64,000 nt of DNA, taken from assembly GCF_026625985.1 (NCBI RefSeq), contig NZ_CP113116.1:2294001-2358000 (forward strand), written 5' to 3'. The notes beneath the pieces are model-generated. The model had not been told where the DNA came from and did no database searches. It was given only the letters and a program-made list of their open reading frames with translations. Made by a program: the position numbers and the translations under genes. Every line of letters starts with the position of its first letter. The first letter of the stretch is position 1. Shown here one piece after another: positions 8,031-15,460 of the stretch. Source of the DNA: Mycobacterium sp. Aquia_213. Its GTDB lineage: Bacteria > Actinomycetota > Actinomycetes > Mycobacteriales > Mycobacteriaceae.

Positions 8031-8645
8031 TTAGTCGGGCTGGCCTAGGCCGACGTTCCGCTCGGCCAAGACCCGATATACAGTTGCGCGGCTAACTCCT
8101 AGCGCGTCCGCGACGGAGCTCGCGGGCTCGCCACTTGCGTGCATCCGTTGCGCGAGCGCGGCCTTCGAAGCATTCAACGCTTTCGGTCTACCAATGGACT
8201 GCCCGCGCGCCCGACGCGCCTCACGAGCCGCTGAGCGACGCTCGCGACCCAGCTCCAACTCAAGCTCGGCAAGGCTCGCCAGCACGCCTGCCACCATGCG
8301 GCCCGTCGCGTTGGAGGTGTCAATACCCTCGCGCAGCGATCGCAGCACGATCTTGCGCTTGCCGAGGTCGCGGATCGTCGACATCACCTCAGCGGCGTTG
8401 CGACCAAGCCGGTCGATACCGACTACAACGATTGCGTCGCCCTCACGGGCGTAGTTCAAGAGCGCGGCCAGGCCGGGACGCTGCTCGCGGGTCGATGTTC
8501 CCGAGAGCTTGTCGGAGTAGACGCGGACGGAATCAACACCGGCAGCGATGAGCGCATCGACTTGTTGATCCAGCGATTGATGACCGGTGCTGACGCGGGC
8601 GTATCCAAGCTTGGTTCCGGTCGCACTCGTAGTGATCGATGCCAT
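8031..8645 (-). CDS. Serine recombinase (resolvase/invertase family)
   Basis: 204 aa. The N-terminal catalytic domain has the YARVST motif with nucleophile Ser19, then IDRLGRN in the active-site region. The long E helix is followed by a C-terminal HTH (SVADALGVSRATVYRVLAE). The size matches small Tn3/Hin-type recombinases, not large serine integrases. It lies upstream of, and in the same direction as, the nuclease pair (80 nt gap). Repeats of GTCTCAAAA in the 130 bp before its start look like its own recombination or operator sites. A nested transposon remnant or a cassette-dimer resolution function are both possible. Confidence 0.93.
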   Translation of the reverse strand: MASITTSATGTKLGYARVSTGHQSLDQQVDALIAAGVDSVRVYSDKLSGTSTREQRPGLAALLNYAREGDAIVVVGIDRLGRNAAEVMSTIRDLGKRKIVLRSLREGIDTSNATGRMVAGVLASLAELELELGRERRSAAREARRARGQSIGRPKALNASKAALAQRMHASGEPASSVADALGVSRATVYRVLAERNVGLGQPD

Positions 8646-8654
8646 GCGCAGAGC

Positions 8655-8780
8655 GTCTCAAAAGTATCAAAACCTGTCAATATGAGACAGTAATTCTGAG
8701 TCATCTTTTGAGACACCACACGCTCGCACTATCAGCAGTGCAACCTGACTCGATTGATCTGTCTCAAAACTTTAGTTTTG
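8655..8780. promoter_or_regulatory. res-like recombination/operator region of the resolvase
   Basis: GTCTCAAAAG at 8655-8664 pairs with its exact inverse at 8705-8714. A partial inverse TATGAGAC lies at 8681-8688, so 8655-8688 is a 34-bp site with inverted ends. A third copy, GTCTCAAAAC, is at 8761-8770, and CAAAACT-TT-AGTTTTG (8765-8780) is itself a palindrome. Multiple inverted half-sites of about 10 bp immediately upstream of a resolvase gene are the architecture of res sites, where the protein also represses itself. Role inferred. Confidence 0.6.
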
Positions 8781-8837
8781 CGACCACGGAGTGAACAATC
8801 GCACGCTACGCTTCAATGTCGACGAAAGGACGGGCAA

Positions 8838-9725
8838 GTGGCGTTGACGGGCAACCCTGCGTTCGCGTTACGAAACATCCTTCAGCACGTAGCGGGTTCC
8901 GGTGCTCAAACCGTATTGGAGGGGTGGGAGACGACGCTGCATGCCAAAGGCGCGACGCTGCAGTTCGCCCAGCGGCATGGCGAAGTTGTCGGCCTGTTCA
9001 ATCGAGTTTACGAACGGTTGCTCGCGCTGCCGCCGGAGGCCGACGGGCGTGGGCAGTACATGGAGTATCTACCGCATTGGTACCAGGCAATCGTCTTTCG
9101 CCACAACTGGGGCAACACCGGTCAACCGGCGTCAAATGTCTGCGACGCCCAGGTGATCAGTCAGCTCACAGGTCTGGGTTATGCATTTGATCTGCATTCA
9201 GTTACGGCACCTGCCCCGTCGAACGACGCGATCGCACGCTTGAAGGAATCTCTGGTTGAGTGGGAAGAGATTCTCGCTGACGCGGAGATTGATCAGAGAC
9301 TGGCCAATGAGCTTCGCGCGCACGTAAATCGCCTGAAGTTCCTGCTTGACGACGAAGTGCTGCAGACTTTCGGCACCGAGCCCGTTGTCGATGGCGGCAG
9401 GAACCTGTTGGGTGCTGCGCTCCCCGCCATCAGCCGCGTACCAGTGAGAATCGCCAAGAAGATGACCGTCGCAATGGTTGCTGTGGCGGGCATCTTGCAC
9501 GGCGCACACACTGCACTTGATGACGCGAACGCGCTTCTGCAAGGTGCTGAGACATTGCGGGAACACGTAATCGAGTTGACGGGCCCCGCTGGTCAGCTCG
9601 AACAGAAAAAGCCACCCGCACTTGGGCCAGGCGAGCAGCCACAAGAGGGCAATGCGGAACAAAACACAATTGACGGTGAGATTGTCGACGACAAGCCCAA
9701 GCCGGGGGAGAAACCGAAAGGCTAA
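8838..9725 (+). CDS. Orphan island protein, helical with a hydrophobic segment
   Basis: 295 aa; GTG 8838 with GAAAGGA upstream; divergent from the resolvase across the res-like region. Residues 1-180 are soluble and include GQYMEYLPHWYQAIVFRHNW. A predicted helical region follows, then one moderately hydrophobic helix (about 215-235, MTVAMVAVAGILHGAH). The tail is low-complexity and acidic/Pro/Lys-rich (PKPGEKPKG end). No family recognised. GC resembles mycobacterial DNA more than the nuclease pair does. Confidence 0.6.
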   Translation: MALTGNPAFALRNILQHVAGSGAQTVLEGWETTLHAKGATLQFAQRHGEVVGLFNRVYERLLALPPEADGRGQYMEYLPHWYQAIVFRHNWGNTGQPASNVCDAQVISQLTGLGYAFDLHSVTAPAPSNDAIARLKESLVEWEEILADAEIDQRLANELRAHVNRLKFLLDDEVLQTFGTEPVVDGGRNLLGAALPAISRVPVRIAKKMTVAMVAVAGILHGAHTALDDANALLQGAETLREHVIELTGPAGQLEQKKPPALGPGEQPQEGNAEQNTIDGEIVDDKPKPGEKPKG

Positions 9726-9826
9726 CCGGGACGTTGATCTGTTCGTTTGCCGTGTTGAGCTGACTCGTTATCTCGTCGCTTTCGCTTGCAGATTGGCCAG
9801 CGCGAGGGTGGGAGTAGCCATGCTGG

Positions 9827-10078
9827 TTAAGAGTACTTGCCACCGCCCAGGCCCAACTCGGCCAAGAGTGCGTACTCAGCCGCGAAAGGCCTCTCACGCT
9901 TGCCTCTAACGGTCTTCCGTGTCACTGCCTCACCAGGTCCATCTGAACCCGCTTCCAGCCGCACGTAGCACCTGATCGGTGCGTCCATCGGCTGCCCGGA
10001 TCGCCAGCGACGGTAGTGCGTCGTGCACCATCCGCGAGAGTGCGCACGCCTGGTGCAGCCTTCCTGCCTGCAGCTCAT
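9827..10078 (-). CDS. Small zinc-finger protein of the actinophage type
   Basis: 83 aa, ATG with GGAAAAG upstream. The N-terminus has C-x4-C ... GWCTTHYRRW (Cys3, Cys8, Cys18, His21), a compact Cys3-His zinc knuckle typical of short proteins and HNH-associated domains in actinobacteriophages. No HNH catalytic residues follow. The second half is basic with no motif. Probably a nucleic-acid-binding accessory protein of the element. Confidence 0.6.
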   Translation of the reverse strand: MSCRQEGCTRRAHSRGWCTTHYRRWRSGQPMDAPIRCYVRLEAGSDGPGEAVTRKTVRGKRERPFAAEYALLAELGLGGGKYS

Positions 10079-10222
10079 TGCTTTTCCAATCTCGTTGATG
10101 CTCTTGGTATTGGGTTTGCCTGGGGGGGACCCCCAATCCGCCCGACACCGGACACTTCCTGCAAGTCAACGCGTCTCTCTCCGGCAACAAACGCTCTAGT
10201 CATGCAAATGCAATTGCTGCAA

Positions 10223-10435
10223 TCAAGAACGAACGACTACCTGGCCGCGCAACGTGTGCTCACGCTCGTGAGCCAGAAATGCCTCGACGTCGCCTCGCTT
10301 GAACACCAGACGCTTGCCGCGCCGCCAGCCGACTGGTCCGTTGCCTCGGTGGCGCATGCTGTACACGGTGTCGACCGCCACGTTCATCAGCTCGGCGACT
10401 TCGCGTGGTCCGATCAGTTCGTCTTGCTGTGCCAT
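10223..10435 (-). CDS. Excisionase-like HTH DNA-binding protein
   Basis: 70 aa from ATG 10435 (GGAG upstream). Sequence pattern IGPREVAELMNVAVDTVYSM ... GPVGWRRGKRLVFKRGDVEAF is the winged HTH of the MerR-like AlpA/excisionase group (HTH_17). The longer ORF starting at 10576 adds a non-conserved Ser/Pro leader and is rejected. It is divergent from the second HTH gene and the integrase across a 0.7-kb control region; probably a regulator or recombination directionality factor. Confidence 0.8.
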   Translation of the reverse strand: MAQQDELIGPREVAELMNVAVDTVYSMRHRGNGPVGWRRGKRLVFKRGDVEAFLAHEREHTLRGQVVVRS

Positions 10436-11130
10436 AGTCTTGCTCCAAATTGGTTGTTGTTGGTTAGGGCTTAACGGGCCTGAGAGAAGTGGTTGGGGTG
10501 AGCCCCTTTCGGTGCGGGCTGCACTCGCAAGTGACGTACCCGGCCCGCGCAAGGCGTTGCTTCCGGACGCGACCAACTAGATAAGATCTCGGAACTTGTT
10601 TATGGAGAATGATTCTCGTAGATATTTCCTGTCCTGGCGTGTGCCAGGGCGAGTGGGCACGGTAGTCTCCGTACATAAGTGTTGCGGTGTCGCCGTCCAA
10701 TCACATTGACTTGCAACGGTCTTGGCGACAGAAGATATACCCCTCTCATAGGCGAGGTATCGCAACAGCTCAGCGCCGCACTGACGTCCCAGGATGGTTG
10801 AATCGCGTACCCTCATACGGCCTGGGGGATGTGTGCGGAGGCATCCACTGCCCCTCTGCGACTTGCAAGAGTCGCGGTTTGTTACCTGTTATGCGCATCT
10901 ACACGGGTTTCCTGGTCGCGCACAGCAATCAAAGGCTATTCGCTCATAGCTTCTCTGACTTATATTTTCATTATATCAGCAAACTTGCTTAGCGTCGTTG
11001 GCTGGTCGTTGCTTGCGTTACCATGCCCAGTGTTTCATACGTTCAGGACCGTAAAACGGGTGAATCTGCCACCGCACGGACGGCGAAAATTTCCGTCAGA
11101 CCGTAAACCGGGTTGACGCAAGATGACCAC
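10436..11130. promoter_or_regulatory. Non-coding control region of the island
   Basis: About 0.7 kb between divergent HTH genes, with no convincing gene. It includes a 13-bp palindrome GAGAAT-G-ATTCTC (10605-10617), a strongly AT-rich patch at about 10940-10990, a direct repeat GACCGTAAA-A/C-CGGGT (11047-11063 and 11099-11116), and an imperfect 19-bp palindrome between them (11079-11097, GACGG ... CCGTC around GAAAATTT). These fit operators or excisionase sites governing the integration genes. Roles inferred. Confidence 0.45.
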
Positions 11131-11337
11131 ATGCAACCAACACGAATCCGTCTCAGCACAAAGCAAGCAGCCGAACACCTTGGAATACCCGAAGCGACCC
11201 TCCGGTGGTGGCGGCACAGGGGGGACCTGGGGCCGCGCTCCTACGCACTGTCCGCACGGCATGTCGTTTACGACCTAGCCGACCTCGACGCGTGGGCTGA
11301 GCAGCGAAAGGCTGAGACCCAACGTTGTGGGGCATGA
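11131..11337 (+). CDS. Excisionase/MerR-like HTH protein upstream of the integrase
   Basis: 68 aa from ATG 11131; TTG 11113 is an in-frame alternative adding six residues. The core LSTKQAAEHLGIPEATLRWW ... RHVVYDLADLDAWAEQRK is a complete HTH_17 winged-helix domain. It ends 21 bp before the integrase and is on the same strand, the usual place for a recombination directionality factor or integrase regulator. Confidence 0.82.
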   Translation: MQPTRIRLSTKQAAEHLGIPEATLRWWRHRGDLGPRSYALSARHVVYDLADLDAWAEQRKAETQRCGA

Positions 11338-11358
11338 CGATAGCCGTACGATCCGCCC

Positions 11359-12561
11359 ATGACGACCTACAAACGTGCACACCGGAGCGGCGTCGAGGAC
11401 CGCTGGCACCGTCGCGGCGACGGACCTGCCTGCGCTAATGCTAAGCACGGCAAACTGGGCACTCTGGTTCAGAGCGCCGGTCACGGCATCGGAAAGCGTT
11501 GGCGAGCAAGGTATATCGACCCATCGGGTAAAGAGGTTCAGAGGTCGTTCGATGTGAAAGCTGAAGCCGCAGCATGGATTACGGCTCAGACCGCCGACAT
11601 CGCCAAGGGCTCGTACGTGGCCCCGAAGGATGCGGCGATGACGTTCGACGACTGGGCGGAGAAGTGGCTGGCGTCTTATAGCAAGTCACGGCGGCAATCT
11701 TCGGCCCGACAAGCCAAGACGCATCTGAAGACGATCCGCGAAACGTTCGGCCCGATGACACTCGCTGAGATCAAGCCGTCGATGGTGGTTGCCTGGAATG
11801 GCAGCCTCCAGGCCGACTACGAGGCGTCGACCATCTATGCCATGTACCGACGACTGACGCATGTGCTCGATGACGCAGTCCACGATGGTCTCTTAGCCCG
11901 CAATCCATGCTCACGTAGGACCGCGCCGCCCACAGGCGATGTCGAACAGTTCTGCCCGACAACCGAACAGGTATGGCAACTCCACGATGAAATGCCCGAA
12001 CACCTACAGGTTGCCGTACTGCTCGGGGCGTTCGCGGGACTGCGCGTATCCGAGGCCGTGGCGCTGCGGATCGAAGACGTGGACTTCACACGCGGCATCG
12101 TGCACCCGAAAGTGCAGTGGTCCCAAGACAAAGGTTGGTCTGCTCCACTGAAGACCAAGGGCAGCAACAAGCCCGTACCGATTCCGCGAGAGTTGACATT
12201 GATGCTGTCTGCGTCGGTTCAGAAGTTCCCCGGCCCGACGTTGGTAACCAACGGCGGGGGCCAGCGGGTCGGCCCGTGGATAGTTGACCGGGCCGTGGAT
12301 AAGGCCCGTCAGGTTGACGAGCTGCACTTCCATTGCCTGCGACACCATCTGGCAACGCTGTTGATCGACAGCGGCTGCGATGTGAAGACGGTCCAGGCTC
12401 GGCTTCGGCATGCTTCGGCGAAGACAACGTTGGACGTGTACGGGCACCTGTGGCCGGACAAAGACGAAACCACCCGCGCAGCAATCGGTGGTGTGATCGC
12501 GGCGCGGGTGGCGTCGTCTAGCAAGGATCCTGCGGGCGCTCTGCGGGCGAAGCCGTCCTAG
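11359..12561 (+). CDS. Tyrosine recombinase (phage-type integrase)
   Basis: 400 aa. An N-terminal arm-binding region (about 40-90, RWRARYIDPSGKEVQRSF) precedes a SAM-like core-binding domain (about 95-185) and the catalytic domain. All catalytic residues are present: Arg229 (GLRVSEA), His325 and Arg328 (HCLRHH), His351 (LRHAS) and nucleophile Tyr361 (DVYGHLW). The stop lies 38 bp from the right core repeat, so it should catalyse integration into glnA1. Its last 30 codons also hold, on the antisense strand, the terminator-like hairpin at 12460-12511. Confidence 0.96.
   Translation: MTTYKRAHRSGVEDRWHRRGDGPACANAKHGKLGTLVQSAGHGIGKRWRARYIDPSGKEVQRSFDVKAEAAAWITAQTADIAKGSYVAPKDAAMTFDDWAEKWLASYSKSRRQSSARQAKTHLKTIRETFGPMTLAEIKPSMVVAWNGSLQADYEASTIYAMYRRLTHVLDDAVHDGLLARNPCSRRTAPPTGDVEQFCPTTEQVWQLHDEMPEHLQVAVLLGAFAGLRVSEAVALRIEDVDFTRGIVHPKVQWSQDKGWSAPLKTKGSNKPVPIPRELTLMLSASVQKFPGPTLVTNGGGQRVGPWIVDRAVDKARQVDELHFHCLRHHLATLLIDSGCDVKTVQARLRHASAKTTLDVYGHLWPDKDETTRAAIGGVIAARVASSSKDPAGALRAKPS
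12460..12511 (-). terminator. Substitute glnA1 terminator carried in the integrase 3' end
   Basis: Reading leftward from glnA1, CCACCCGCGC (12511-12502) pairs perfectly with GCGCGGGTGG (12479-12470), loop 22 nt, followed by TTTCGTCTTT (12469-12460). The second arm plus tail is identical over 20 nt to the native terminator at 3448-3467. It lies 87 nt past the new glnA1 stop, antisense to integrase codons around PDKDETTRA. Terminator function is inferred from structure and from the shared sequence. Confidence 0.6.
12527..12549. repeat. Candidate integrase arm-type sites, right end
   Basis: CTGCGGGCG at 12530-12538 and 12541-12549, preceded by GATC, spaced 11 bp. Matches the pair at 3641-3664 near the left core. 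They overlap the last integrase codons and lie 49 bp from the attR core. Confidence 0.45.
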
Positions 12562-12597
12562 TTCGACTGAAACACCTGGTCAGAGCGGGTTGCTGAT

Positions 12598-14034
12598 CTA
12601 CACGTCGTAGTACAGCGCGAACTCGTACGGGTGCGGCCGGATCTGGACCGGCAGGATCTCGTTCTCGCGCTTGAAGCTGATCCACGTCTCGATCAGGTCG
12701 GGCGTGAAAACGCCTCCCTCAGTGAGGTATTCGTGGTCCTCTTCCAGCCGGTCGATCACCGCGGACAGCTGAGTGGGTGCCTGCGGGATGTTGGCGGCCT
12801 CTTCCGGCGGCAGCTCGTAGAGGTCCTTGTCGACCGGAGACTGCGGCTCGATCTTGTTCTTGATGCCGTCCAGGCCGGCCATCAGCATGGCCGCGAACGC
12901 CAGGTACGGGTTGCCCGACGAGTCGGGGCAACGGAACTCCAGCCGCTTGGCCTTCGGGTTGCTACCGGTGATCGGGATACGCACACACGCCGAGCGGTTG
13001 CGCTGGCTGTAGACCAGGTTGATCGGCGCCTCGAAGCCGGGCACCAGCCGCTTGTAGGAGTTGACCGTCGGGTTGGTGAAGGCCAGCAGCGACGGGGCGT
13101 GGTGCAGCAGGCCGCCGATGTAGTGGCGGGCGGTGTCCGACAGGCCGGCATATCCGGTCTCGTCGTACATCAACGGGTTGCCGTCTTTCCACAGCGACTG
13201 GTGGGTGTGCATGCCGGAGCCGTTGTCACCGAACAGTGGCTTGGGCATGAACGTGACCGTCTTGCCGGCCTGCCACGCGGTGTTCTTGACGATGTACTTG
13301 TACAGCTGCATGTCGTCGGCCGCGTGAAGGAGCGTGTTGAACTTGTAGTTGATCTCGGCCTGACCGCCGGTGCCCACCTCGTGGTGGCCCTTCTCCAGGC
13401 TGAAGCCGGCCTTGATCAGGTTTTGCAGCATCCTGCCGCGCAGGTCGACGTAGTGGTCGACCGGGGCGACCGGGAAGTAGCCCCCCTTGGGGCGCACCTT
13501 GTATCCGCGGTTGGGGCTGCCGTCGTTCTCGGTCGGCTCGCCGGTGTTCCACCAGCCCGAGATCGCGTCCACCTCGTAGAACGAGCCGTTGGTTCGGGAG
13601 TCGAAGGACACCGAGTCGAAGATGTAGAACTCGGCCTCGGCACCGAAGTAGGCGGTGTCGGCGACGCCGGTGCTCTTCAGGTAGTTCTCCGCCTTGCGGG
13701 CGACGTTGCGCGGGTCGCGCGAGTACGCCTCGAGGGTGAAGGGGTCGTGCACGAAGAAGTTGAGGTTCAGCGTCTTGGCTTCAGTGAACAGGTCGATCTG
13801 CGCGGTCGCCGGGTCGGGGAGCAGCAACATGTCCGACTCGTGGATCGACTGGAATCCGCGAATCGACGAGCCGTCGAAGGCCAAGCCATCGTCGAAGACG
13901 CTTTGGTCGAAGAACGAAATCGGAATCGTGAAGTGCTGCATGATGCCGGGCAGGTCACAGAACCTAACGTCGACAAACTCGACGCCTTCGTCCTTGGCGA
14001 GCTTGAAGACGTCGTCGGGCGTCTTTTCCGTCAC
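12598..14034 (-). CDS. glnA1: Glutamine synthetase type I (GSI-beta)
   Basis: 478 aa, GTG start with AAAGGAG SD (14041-14047). It condenses glutamate, ammonia and ATP to glutamine; the main nitrogen-assimilation enzyme, a dodecamer. Visible: beta-grasp N-domain, catalytic-domain motifs FGAEAEFYIFD, KPLFGDNGSGMHTHQS (ATP site) and the adenylylation loop DKDLYELPP with Tyr406, the residue modified by GlnE. The last eight codons are the attachment site of the neighbouring element; the protein sequence is intact, but the stop codon and everything downstream are now element-derived. Ortholog of Rv2220. Confidence 0.98.
   Translation of the reverse strand: MTEKTPDDVFKLAKDEGVEFVDVRFCDLPGIMQHFTIPISFFDQSVFDDGLAFDGSSIRGFQSIHESDMLLLPDPATAQIDLFTEAKTLNLNFFVHDPFTLEAYSRDPRNVARKAENYLKSTGVADTAYFGAEAEFYIFDSVSFDSRTNGSFYEVDAISGWWNTGEPTENDGSPNRGYKVRPKGGYFPVAPVDHYVDLRGRMLQNLIKAGFSLEKGHHEVGTGGQAEINYKFNTLLHAADDMQLYKYIVKNTAWQAGKTVTFMPKPLFGDNGSGMHTHQSLWKDGNPLMYDETGYAGLSDTARHYIGGLLHHAPSLLAFTNPTVNSYKRLVPGFEAPINLVYSQRNRSACVRIPITGSNPKAKRLEFRCPDSSGNPYLAFAAMLMAGLDGIKNKIEPQSPVDKDLYELPPEEAANIPQAPTQLSAVIDRLEEDHEYLTEGGVFTPDLIETWISFKRENEILPVQIRPHPYEFALYYDV
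12599..12623. repeat. attR: 25-bp core inside the glnA1 3' end
   Basis: Perfect copy of 3506-3530. It covers codons 471-478 of glnA1 (FALYYDV end) and the first two bases of the stop. The neighbouring base C12598 comes from the element and makes the stop TAG. Confidence 0.88.
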
Positions 14035-14252
14035 TGAATGCTCCTTTGCTTGATAATCCGCGGCCTGACGCTATGGAGATGATGTTGCCCGCCCATCAAC
14101 CCCGTGTTGCGCGGAGGTTACTTGACCACGCGTCCCACAGATCGGAGTGGAGCAACGGCGGGTTCTATTGTGAGGCCCATGGACGGCAAAAGCGTATCTG
14201 GTCGGCCCCACGGGCGCAGTAGCCTGTCCCGGCCAAACCCGCCGAAGGGGCG
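14035..14252. promoter_or_regulatory. Divergent promoter region glnA1 / RDD protein
   Basis: 218 bp between divergent starts. The SD for glnA1 is clear (14041-14047). No confident -10/-35 or GlnR box can be assigned by eye. Confidence 0.4.
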
Positions 14253-14669
14253 ATGATGTCGGAGTCGCGCCCGGCATACCCCGGCGAGACGCTCGGTCTA
14301 CCGAAGGACGGGTCGGGATCGCTGGCGTCGATGGGACGCCGCCTGGCGGCGTTGGCGGTCGACTGGCTGATTGCTTACGGTCTGGCAGCGCTGGCCATGG
14401 CGTTCGGCATGTTCTCCGAACGCATGCTGTCGACGGCAGTGCTGGTGATCTGGTTTCTGCTCGGCGTGGTGGCGGTGCGGCTGTACGGGTTCACCCCCGG
14501 TCAGCTGGCACTCGGACTCGAGGTAGTCGCGCTGGACGGGCGGCTCGGCGTGGGCCGGGTGGCGGCGCGCGGACTGCTGGTCGCCCTGGTGGTCCCGGCG
14601 TTGTTCACCGACTGGGACGGGCGGGGCATCCAGGACCGGGTGACCAACACGGCCGTGGTCCGGCGCTAG
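14253..14669 (+). CDS. RDD-family membrane protein (Rv2219A ortholog)
   Basis: 138 aa with three hydrophobic segments (about 33-52, 58-78 and 102-120). The RDD signature is visible: SMGRRLAALAVDWLIAYG in the first helix and YGFTPGQLALGLEVV before the last. Function unknown; a small inner-membrane protein conserved beside glnA1 in mycobacteria. Its end is 6 bp from the convergent Rv2219 ortholog. Confidence 0.88.
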   Translation: MMSESRPAYPGETLGLPKDGSGSLASMGRRLAALAVDWLIAYGLAALAMAFGMFSERMLSTAVLVIWFLLGVVAVRLYGFTPGQLALGLEVVALDGRLGVGRVAARGLLVALVVPALFTDWDGRGIQDRVTNTAVVRR

Positions 14670-14675
14670 GGGTTC

Positions 14676-15428
14676 CTACTTGCGGCGCACGGTGCGCTGC
14701 ACGCCCTTCATCTTGCCGGCGTTGGGCATCGGTCCCTTCGGCATCACGGCCGCACCGGCCCGCGATCCCAGCGCGGCCAACCGCGACTCCAGGGTGTCCA
14801 TCTGCTTGACGCTGATATTGGCCGGAAGCCGGGTCAGGTGCCGCTCCAGCTTGGACAGCGGAACCTCACCGTCGCCGGTGCCGACGACGATGTCGTAGAT
14901 CGGTATGTCGCCGATCAGCCGCGCGGTGCGCTTCTTCTCTTGGGCCAGCAGCGGTTTGACGCGGGTCGTCGAGCCCTCGCCGACAAAGATGACGCCCGGC
15001 CGGCCGATCACCCGGTGCACCGCGTCGAAGTGGCCGGTGGCCGCTACCCCCGGGGTGACCCGCCACTTGCCGCGCAGGTTGTCCAGCACCCAGGCCGCCG
15101 CACCGGTTTGCCCCTCGGCTTGGCGGTAGATCGACTTCTGGGCCCGGCGGCCGAAGATGATGAACGCCACCAGCGCGCCCAGCACCACGCCGAGCGGGAT
15201 CAGGGTGAACATGGCGAACCCGCCGACCAGCACACCCACCGTCACCGAGACGGCCACGATCGCGATGAAGGCGCCGATCATGTAGGGGAGCAGGCGCTTG
15301 TCCTGTTTGCGCTGCACGTTGAACGCCTGCCACAGCTGGCCGCGGCGTTCCTTGGATGCCGCCTTGCGTTCCTTGGCCGCCGCTGCCCGGGCGGCCTTGT
15401 TCTCGGCGGTACTGCGGGACTTAGCCAT
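14676..15428 (-). CDS. DUF4191 membrane protein (Rv2219 ortholog)
   Basis: 250 aa from ATG 15428. A basic Ala/Lys-rich N-terminus (AENKAARAAAAKERKAASKE) precedes two adjacent TM helices (about 50-95), then a soluble domain with GVAATGHFDAVHRVIGRPGV. Last gene of the lipoate operon, 32 nt after lipA. Function not established; the link with lipoate genes is positional only. Confidence 0.88.
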   Translation of the reverse strand: MAKSRSTAENKAARAAAAKERKAASKERRGQLWQAFNVQRKQDKRLLPYMIGAFIAIVAVSVTVGVLVGGFAMFTLIPLGVVLGALVAFIIFGRRAQKSIYRQAEGQTGAAAWVLDNLRGKWRVTPGVAATGHFDAVHRVIGRPGVIFVGEGSTTRVKPLLAQEKKRTARLIGDIPIYDIVVGTGDGEVPLSKLERHLTRLPANISVKQMDTLESRLAALGSRAGAAVMPKGPMPNAGKMKGVQRTVRRK

Positions 15429-15460
15429 AATCACCAAGGATACGAGGCGGCGGCCCCGAG

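Larger units (their letters stand above)
3506..12623. mobile_element. Integrated genomic island in the 3' end of glnA1
   Basis: About 9.1 kb bounded by a perfect 25-bp direct repeat (3506-3530 and 12599-12623). The right copy is the last 25 bp of glnA1. A tyrosine integrase lies 38 bp inside the right repeat. Cargo has visibly lower GC in parts (5.9-8.0 kb, 10.6-11.1 kb) than the flanking core genes. It encodes an integrase, two HTH excisionase-like proteins, a serine resolvase and unknown cargo, but no structural phage, replication or conjugation genes, so it is likely non-autonomous. Confidence 0.88.

Noticed and set aside
10016..10474. 152-aa plus-strand ORF over the excisionase-like gene
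   Set aside because: It is antisense to a clear HTH_17 protein with SD and ATG.
12631..14037. 468-aa ORF on the plus strand opposite glnA1
   Set aside because: It is the codon shadow of glnA1: Val/Arg/Gly/Asp-rich with no domain. The minus-strand protein is an intact glutamine synthetase.
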